NCBI GenBank assembly: GCA_023105745.1
Contig: JALGQZ010000020.1
Location: forward strand, 2,228,501-2,292,500
DNA: 64,000 nt
DNA from: Austropuccinia psidii
Taxonomy: Eukaryota; Basidiomycota; Pucciniomycetes; Pucciniales; Sphaerophragmiaceae
Direction: 5' to 3'
Shown here piece by piece: positions 58,455 through 64,000 of this stretch (positions are counted from its first letter, which is position 1; each line of letters opens with the position of its first letter). The position numbers were made by a program, and so were the translations under genes. The notes beneath the pieces were generated by a model, which was not told the DNA's origin, searched no databases, and was given only the letters and a program-made list of their open reading frames with translations.

Positions 58455-59815
58455 GGGTTTTGGTAAAAACACATAAGAGCTTATGTGTTTTTACTAAAAA
58501 CTTACGTGTTTTTACCATCAGTTGGTGAAAACACGTAAGGGATGGTTTTTAAATGAAATATGGCTATTTATGGCATTTATGATGCCATTAATGCCATTTG
58601 TGGCATTATCAATGCAATATTTCTGATTCCATTAATGCCATTTATGGAATCAACAATGCCATAAATGGCATTAACAATGCCATAAATGGCATTAACAATT
58701 CCATTTATGGCATTAACAGTGCCATTAATGGCATTATCAATGAAATATTATTGATTCCATTAATGCCATTTATGGAATCAAAAATGCCATTTGTGGCGTT
58801 AAAAATGCAACATTTCTGATGCCATTAATGCCATAAATGGCATTAATAATGCCACATTAACAATGCCATTAATGGCATTACTAATACCATGAATGGCATT
58901 ACCAATGCAATAAATGGCATAATGCCATTTATGTAACACCATAAATGGAATTGTTAATTCCATTTATGTAATGCCACAAATGAAATTTTTGATCCCATAA
59001 ATGGCATTTTTGATGCCATTTATGTTATAGTTAAGGCCATTAATTCCAATTTTAAGGCCAATGTCAAGGCCATTCATGCCATTTTTAAGGCCAATGTTAA
59101 GGCCATTTATGGCATTGTTAAATGCATAAATGGCATTGTCAAGGCCATTCAATTTATGGCATTGCTGTAATGCCATTTATGCCAATTTTCTGGCCATAAA
59201 TGGCATCTGTATGCCATTCTTGATGCCATTTATGGCATTATTATGTCATTAGTGATGCCATTTATGGCACTTTTGATGTGATAAATGGCACTGTTAGTGC
59301 CAAAAATCAAATTTTAACTTCCACTCATCATAAATTACATTTTGAATTCAATTTATGTCATAAATGGCATTTTCAATTTAATTACAAACATGAACAAAAA
59401 AACATAAAAAAACATGGACTTTTTGGGCCTACAAATGCTCTTGCAAAAAAAATACCAAAATGTTGGGCTTCTGGTTTATTATTCTCAACATTCTCACCTT
59501 TATTTTAAAAGAAAAAATATGGAAATTCATAAGTGGGAACATTTGTAATGAATTTTTTCAAAAAAATGGGCCATTTTACCAAATTGCCCAAAATTGAAAA
59601 ATTGGGCAAAAAAAAAATTTGAAAAAATTTGGGGACCTTCACATCCCATGTCGGAAAAAAATATGGCAAAAAAAAATGTTAAAAATTCTCAAAACTGAGC
59701 CTGAGGAATTTTTATAAAAAAATTAGGTCACTTACGTGTTTTGGCCATAATTTGGTAAAAACACATAAGGGCTTATGTGTTTTTACTAAAAGCTTACGTG
59801 CTTTTACCAACACCC
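58455..59815. mobile_element. 1.36-kb foldback-type element with palindromic ends and core
   Basis: Left end GGGTTTTGGTAAAAACAC (58455 on) and the complement of the right end, GGGTGTTGGTAAAAGCAC (59815 backward), form terminal inverted repeats of about 85 bp. Each arm is itself made of inverted modules of TAAAAACACRTAAG. The left arm has a perfect 32-bp palindrome at 58463-58494 (GTAAAAACACATAAG, AG, complement); the right arm has the same kind of palindrome at 59754-59785. Between them, 58561-59300 consists largely of interleaved ATGCCAT and ATGGCAT words. No transposase is encoded, so it would be non-autonomous. Both ends abut poly-T, so a target-site duplication cannot be told from the run. 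Confidence 0.75.
58561..59300. repeat. Palindromic minisatellite, AATGCCATTTATGGCATT type
   Basis: Dozens of ATGCCAT and ATGGCAT words, spaced irregularly by a few bases of TTA, AAC or AAT, alternate so that the strand can pair with itself at many registers. Short frames such as one repeating NGINNAI arise from the repeat and are not genes. Confidence 0.85.
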
Positions 59816-60568
59816 TTTTTTTTGATTAAATTTAAAATAATTTAAAAAAAAAATTTCAAAATGCTTTTTTATTTTAAATTATTAGATAATAAAAATAATA
59901 ATAATTTTTTTTAATTAAATTGAAAAAGAAAAAGAAAATTAAAGTATTTTTATAAGAATATAAATTACAAACAAAAAAAACAAAAAAAAAAAATCAAAAT
60001 TTAAAAAATAATAAAATAATTTTTTTGTTTTTTTTTTTTGATTTAACATTAATTTATTTTATTTTCTTTTTTTTTAAAAAATCTTTCTGCAAAAAAAAAA
60101 ACTAAATTATAAACTTAAACTAAAATTAAAAAATTTTATTAATTAAATAAATTAATTTAATTCAATTTAATTTTTGAATTTTTGATTAAAAATTAAAAAG
60201 CAATTAAAATGATTTTAAAAAAAAACAAACAAACAATTATTAATTAATTATAATCAAGTTATGATTTTTGAGATTAAAAAAAAAAAAAAAAATTCCAAAT
60301 ATTTTATTATTAAAAGAAAAATTAATTAACTAATTATTAAAATTTTGTAATAATTTTTTTTTTTAAAAAAATTTTTTTTGAAAGAAAAAACAAAAGTTAT
60401 TTTTATCAATAATTCAATTTGTTTTTTTTTTAAAAATTCTTATTTGAAAAAGGATATTTAAGTTTAATAAAAAAACATATCATTTAGTATAAACTTCAAA
60501 AGGTTTTTTTTTCTTTATTTAAGAGATAAATTTTGATATAATAAAAGGTGTTAATTATATTAAAATCA

Positions 60569-60610
<42 letters not shown>

Positions 60611-61663
60611 TATATTCAAAAAAAAAACAAGTCATAAATATATCTTCCACCAAAAAAACTCACAAATCTATAATTCAAAAAACAGATATATTATTTATTT
60701 TTTTACAAAAAAAAAAAACCAGTCCATATTTTAAGTGAATTTTGAGACTTATTTTATTTCAAAAAAGAAAGTTTGGTTCTTTTAAATTTTAAATACTCCT
60801 ATAAAATTTGAAAGATTTTTCAATTCTTATCATAAAACTTATTAAATCCTTAATTATTTTAATTTTTTTTTTAAATCTTATCTTTAAATATATTAATTAC
60901 CTTTGATAAATATTTATCATATAATATTACGATCTTAAAATTTAAGATAAGATTTTAACTTTGAAAGCTTTATATTTAAAAGTTTTTTTATCTTACTCAA
61001 AAAAACAATTAATATATCACTAAAAAGTTGATTAAAAAAGAAAATTTATTTATTTATTTATTTTTTTTAATGGTCACTTGAAATAATTATTTCACAAAAA
61101 AATCAAACTAATTTAACCCTCTTTTTTTAAAAAAAATAATTATTAATGATCTTTGAATTTTTCAAAAAAAAAAAAAAGAAAAGAATTTTTCCTCAAAAAA
61201 ATATTGGTAAGAAGTTTTTTTTTTCGCTTGTTTAAAATGGCTATTAAATTTTTGTGATTTCCCAAATTTAAAAGAAAAGACAGACATTTAGATTACAATA
61301 TTAGATTTTTTTTATTATATGTTAATTGATTTATTAAAGAAAGCTTTTTATTTTAAAATTAATAATTTTTTCTTTCAATATCTTAGTTAAAATTATCAAG
61401 AAAATATTTTGAAAGTTTTATTTAAATTAAAAATTAAGAAAACAATAACAAAAAAATTGAAATTAAATTAAAATATAAAGAAATTGATTTTAATCATTAT
61501 TATTTCAACAATTTTTTTTGAAAGAAAATAAGTATATATAAATATATACGCTTTGCTTTTTTTCTTATTATTTTATTTTATTTTTATTTTTTTTAGAAAA
61601 TACTAATTTTCTTATGTTTTTTTTTTCTTTTCAATAAAAATTATTCTTTAAATTGAAAAACTT

Positions 61664-61708
<45 letters not shown>

Positions 61709-62440
61709 TAATTTTAATTTCAATTTATTACTAAATAATTTTTAAAAATTTTAAATAAAAAATTCTTTGAATAAAGTTTTCCTTCTTTTTCAAAAAAAAA
61801 AAAAAAAATAAAAGAAATTCTTTTTAAAAAAGTTTATTAAAAGCTATAAATCAAATAAAGAAAAAAAAAGATAGAGTTTAAATTAATTTTTTTAGTTTTT
61901 TAGTTTTTTAGTTTTTTAGTTTTTTTTTTTAGTTCTTTTTTTTAGTGATTTAAAAAATGTAATTTTATAAAAAAAAAAAAAAAGATTTTGTAGGATTAAA
62001 ATTGAAAAATTAAGAATTTTTTTTTTGAAAAAAGTTTAAATTTTCAAATAAAGATCTTAAATTTTTCTTTTTTTTCTTTTTTTGTAAAACTAAGGAATTT
62101 ATATATATTTGAAAAAATGAATAATTTTAAGATTTATTTGAAATTTTTATATAATACATCTTTTGAATTTTTAAATTCTGAAAAAAAAAATTGGTATCTT
62201 TTAGCCTATCAATAAGGAAAAAATTGAAAAAAAAAATATAGAGAAAAAATTAATATAATTAAAGAAAAACATTAATATAATAATAAAAAAGATTATTATA
62301 ATAATAAAAAAAATTAATATAATAGCAAAAAAAAACAATTTTTTTATGAATTTGAAAAGAATTTAAACAAATTAAATCAAAATAAAAAAAAACATTTTTT
62401 TTTTTAATTCTTCTTATAAATCTAGATTATTGACACACAT
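59816..62440. repeat. Extremely AT-rich low-complexity DNA
   Basis: Poly-A/poly-T and A/T-mixed sequence with (ATT)n at 60570-60593, (TA)n at 60594-60615, a poly-T run at 61665-61703 and a TTTTTTAG repeat at about 61887-61932. No gene is seen. Confidence 0.75.
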
Positions 62441-62447
62441 ATATATA

Positions 62448-62512
62448 GGGAGTTGTTAAACACACACAAATAAGCCCTTATGTATTTTTTTATCAATTTA
62501 TGGCCAAAAAAA
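62448..62512 (+). mobile_element. Isolated decayed end of the foldback element family
   Basis: GGGAGTTGTTAAACACAC, then AAGCCCTTATGT and ATTTATGGCCAAAA, follow in the same order as the complement of the right arm of the element at 58455-59815 (GGGTGTTGGTAAAA, AAGCCCTTATGTG, AATTATGGCCAAAA). No matching second end is visible in the window. Confidence 0.55.
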
Positions 62513-62985
62513 TTTGATTGAACTATTTTTTTTTTTTTTTTTTTTAATTTTGAGATTTTTTTCTCTTTTGTTTCAAAAAAAACAGAATTTCAAGATTCTC
62601 AATTTTTTTTAAAAAGAAATAAAATTCATTAGAATTTTTCTTTCCACTTATCAACTTATATATATTTTTTTTAGAAAGATGAAGTAAACAAACTTTCAAA
62701 TAAAAAATATAAAAGTTTATAATTTTGGTAATGTTGTTTTTTTTTTTTTTTTTTTGGTGGGATTAGTTAAGGACCAAAAAGATGTGTTTTTTTTCCAACA
62801 TTTTTTTTTTCATGTTTAAAATATGATTACTATTTTTAAATACAAGATCTCTACATGTTTAATAAAAAAGCAGAGACTTAGGTATGATTTAAACAATAAA
62901 TAGGATTGAGGAGGGGGATAATTGGAATGAATTGTATATACAAAAAAAATCAATCTGAATCAGCCTTCAAAATAGTGTGTTTTTT
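62513..62985. other. AT-rich DNA, no gene seen
   Basis: Poly-T runs near 62525 and 62735; no coding frame or defined repeat. Confidence 0.4.
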
Positions 62986-62987
62986 CT

Positions 62988-63540
62988 CATGGGAGGTGAG
63001 AAATATTCTTAGAAAAATATAACATCCTGTGTTTCTTAAATTTATCTTCCCACCAAAGGGCTTTTGGTTGGGCATTCAATTCCCAATACACAGTAATGGG
63101 TGGAGCAGGGAAAACTTTGGAAGTGAAGATCTCCAATGGAACAAAATAAAAAAAGATATCCAAAAACAGATCAAAATGGATGTATTGTACTTCAGATGAC
63201 AGAAATAAGGGGAAAAAGAGAAATATTTCCCTGTGAAACAAAATAAAGCTGATCTTTTGTACTTTTTTTCAATTGGATCCCCCATATCAGGAATGGACAT
63301 CCACTTTCTCTTTGGAGCCTGGCCAAAATCTTCATACCACTGAATTATGTTCAGATGAGAGGATACTGAGGGTAAAAAAGTGTTTGTGGTTTCATAAAGG
63401 TCTTTCTTTTTTGAATTTCTTATGCCAAGTCACCGCTGAAATCAGCCCATTAATATTGAGTATTGTAAATGTAATGGGATACTGCTCTTTTGCCCCAGTT
63501 TCCATCACCTTGGACATTGATGGAATTTAAGGTGTATTTC
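62988..63540 (-). pseudogene. OTU-like cysteine protease relic
   Basis: On the minus strand a frame gives INVQGDGNWGKRAVS (about 63530-63480). OTU domains have D-G-N-C-x-F-R-A-(V/I)-S here, so the catalytic Cys is Trp (63495-63497). Downstream, in shifting frames, come a FYPQYPL segment, IQWYEDFGQAPKRKWMSIPD, and KVFPAPPITVYWELNAQPK with WWEDKFKKH at the end. The pieces keep the order of an OTU-family protein known to me from rust transposon-rich genomes, where OTU domains can accompany MULE-type transposases; no such transposase is visible here. Stops and frameshifts are numerous. The family call is reasonably secure from the DGN motif context. Confidence 0.6.
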
Positions 63541-63699
63541 AATATGAATGTTTTAAAGTCTTCTGAGACAAGTACCTAATAGAAATGGGTCAATAAAATT
63601 AATCAATATTAAAATAAAAAAAAATATTTTACATTAAAATGGATCAAAAAATCAAAAAGAGCTTGGATCATTAATCACTTTTGTGATAATTTCTTTGGA

Positions 63700-64000
63700 A
63701 ATTCTCACAGGTTAAGTAAATTGCATAATAAATCTTCAAATTTGTTTCATGATTGTGGGAATTTCTTTGTGAGGTTCTGCTACTCTTGGACAATCTTCTG
63801 GACCTTCTCAGGGTGACTCCTGATTTTTCATATTCATTCAATTCAGTTTCTGAAGGTATTGGATCTGATGAATCAATTGATTTGTATAATGAGGCCTCAG
63901 AATATTGAGAATATTCAGATTAATCCAATTCCATAATTTGAGGGGGTGTAATTGACTTTGATATTGATGTTGTTGTGTTGATAACTTTTGATGGGGGTCT
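63700..64000 (-). pseudogene. Low-complexity coding relic upstream of the OTU relic, cut by window end
   Basis: A minus-strand frame from the window edge reads SKVINTTTSISKSITPPQ, one stop, then a S/E/D-rich segment and SGVTLRRSRRLSKSSRTSQ. It lies directly upstream of the OTU relic in the same direction and could be the linker of the same protein. No domain is recognised. Confidence 0.35.

Noticed and set aside
58598..59176. Frames with repeated NGINNAI or similar
   Set aside because: Direct products of the palindromic minisatellite, not independent coding sequence.
61887..61932. TTTTTTAG repeat considered as telomere-like
   Set aside because: Lacks the G-run of the fungal TTAGGG telomere repeat and is short; more likely slippage in poly-T.

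Overview
The window looks like a transposon-dominated, very AT-rich stretch of a basidiomycete nuclear genome, most likely a rust fungus (Pucciniales). Evidence: short GT-AG introns of 56-83 nt; chromodomain Ty3/gypsy elements whose Gag starts MVHTRNGSNYS, a type I associate with the large-genome rust Austropuccinia psidii; and relics of TET/JBP-like dioxygenase, OTU-protease, Harbinger and Myb/SANT-like families I associate with rust genomes. The genus is recall-based inference, not a search result.

Layout. 1-2.4 kb: less AT-rich sequence with one possible decayed reading frame on the minus strand. 2.4-15 kb: AT-rich intergenic or old-repeat DNA with a diverged tandem duplication, several hairpin-forming inverted repeats and an unrecognised minus-strand coding relic (9.9-10.9 kb). 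15.0-17.7 kb: promoter/U5 part of an LTR, candidate primer-binding site, leader ORF and gag of an old Ty3/gypsy copy (C). 19.7-21.05 kb: Tc1/mariner-like relic. 21.15-23.36 kb: minus-strand relic of another gypsy-type element (D), ending abruptly against copy A. 23.36-36.55 kb: two closely related chromovirus copies head to tail, [A: RT to chromodomain]-[shared LTR, 1,912 bp]-[B: PBS, gag-pol]-[3' LTR cut near its end]. Both are dead through stops, frameshifts and lost catalytic residues. 36.55-43.06 kb: 6.5 kb satellite of a 10-bp A-tract unit growing directly out of the cut LTR.

44.17-45.34 kb (minus) carries the only intact-looking host gene: five exons, 287 aa, four membrane segments, with a TATA box 263 bp upstream of the ATG. 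A possible two-exon 52-aa minus-strand gene lies at 46.6-47.2 kb. From 47 kb on, the DNA is extremely AT-rich (poly-A/T, AT, GA and ATT microsatellites) and holds transposon relics: two different Harbinger (DDE_Tnp_4) transposases, a TET/JBP-like 2OG-Fe(II) oxygenase with a single in-frame stop, a Myb/SANT-like protein, a 1.36-kb foldback element filled with palindromic ATGCCAT/ATGGCAT repeats plus a second isolated end of the same kind, and an OTU-protease relic.

No rRNA, tRNA, CRISPR or bacterial operon was seen. The parts do not form one pathway; they are mostly independent decayed mobile elements around one host gene. The most unusual items are the helically phased A-tract satellite fused to an LTR, the palindromic foldback element, the TET/JBP-like gene, and the apparent excess of G-to-T differences in copy B.
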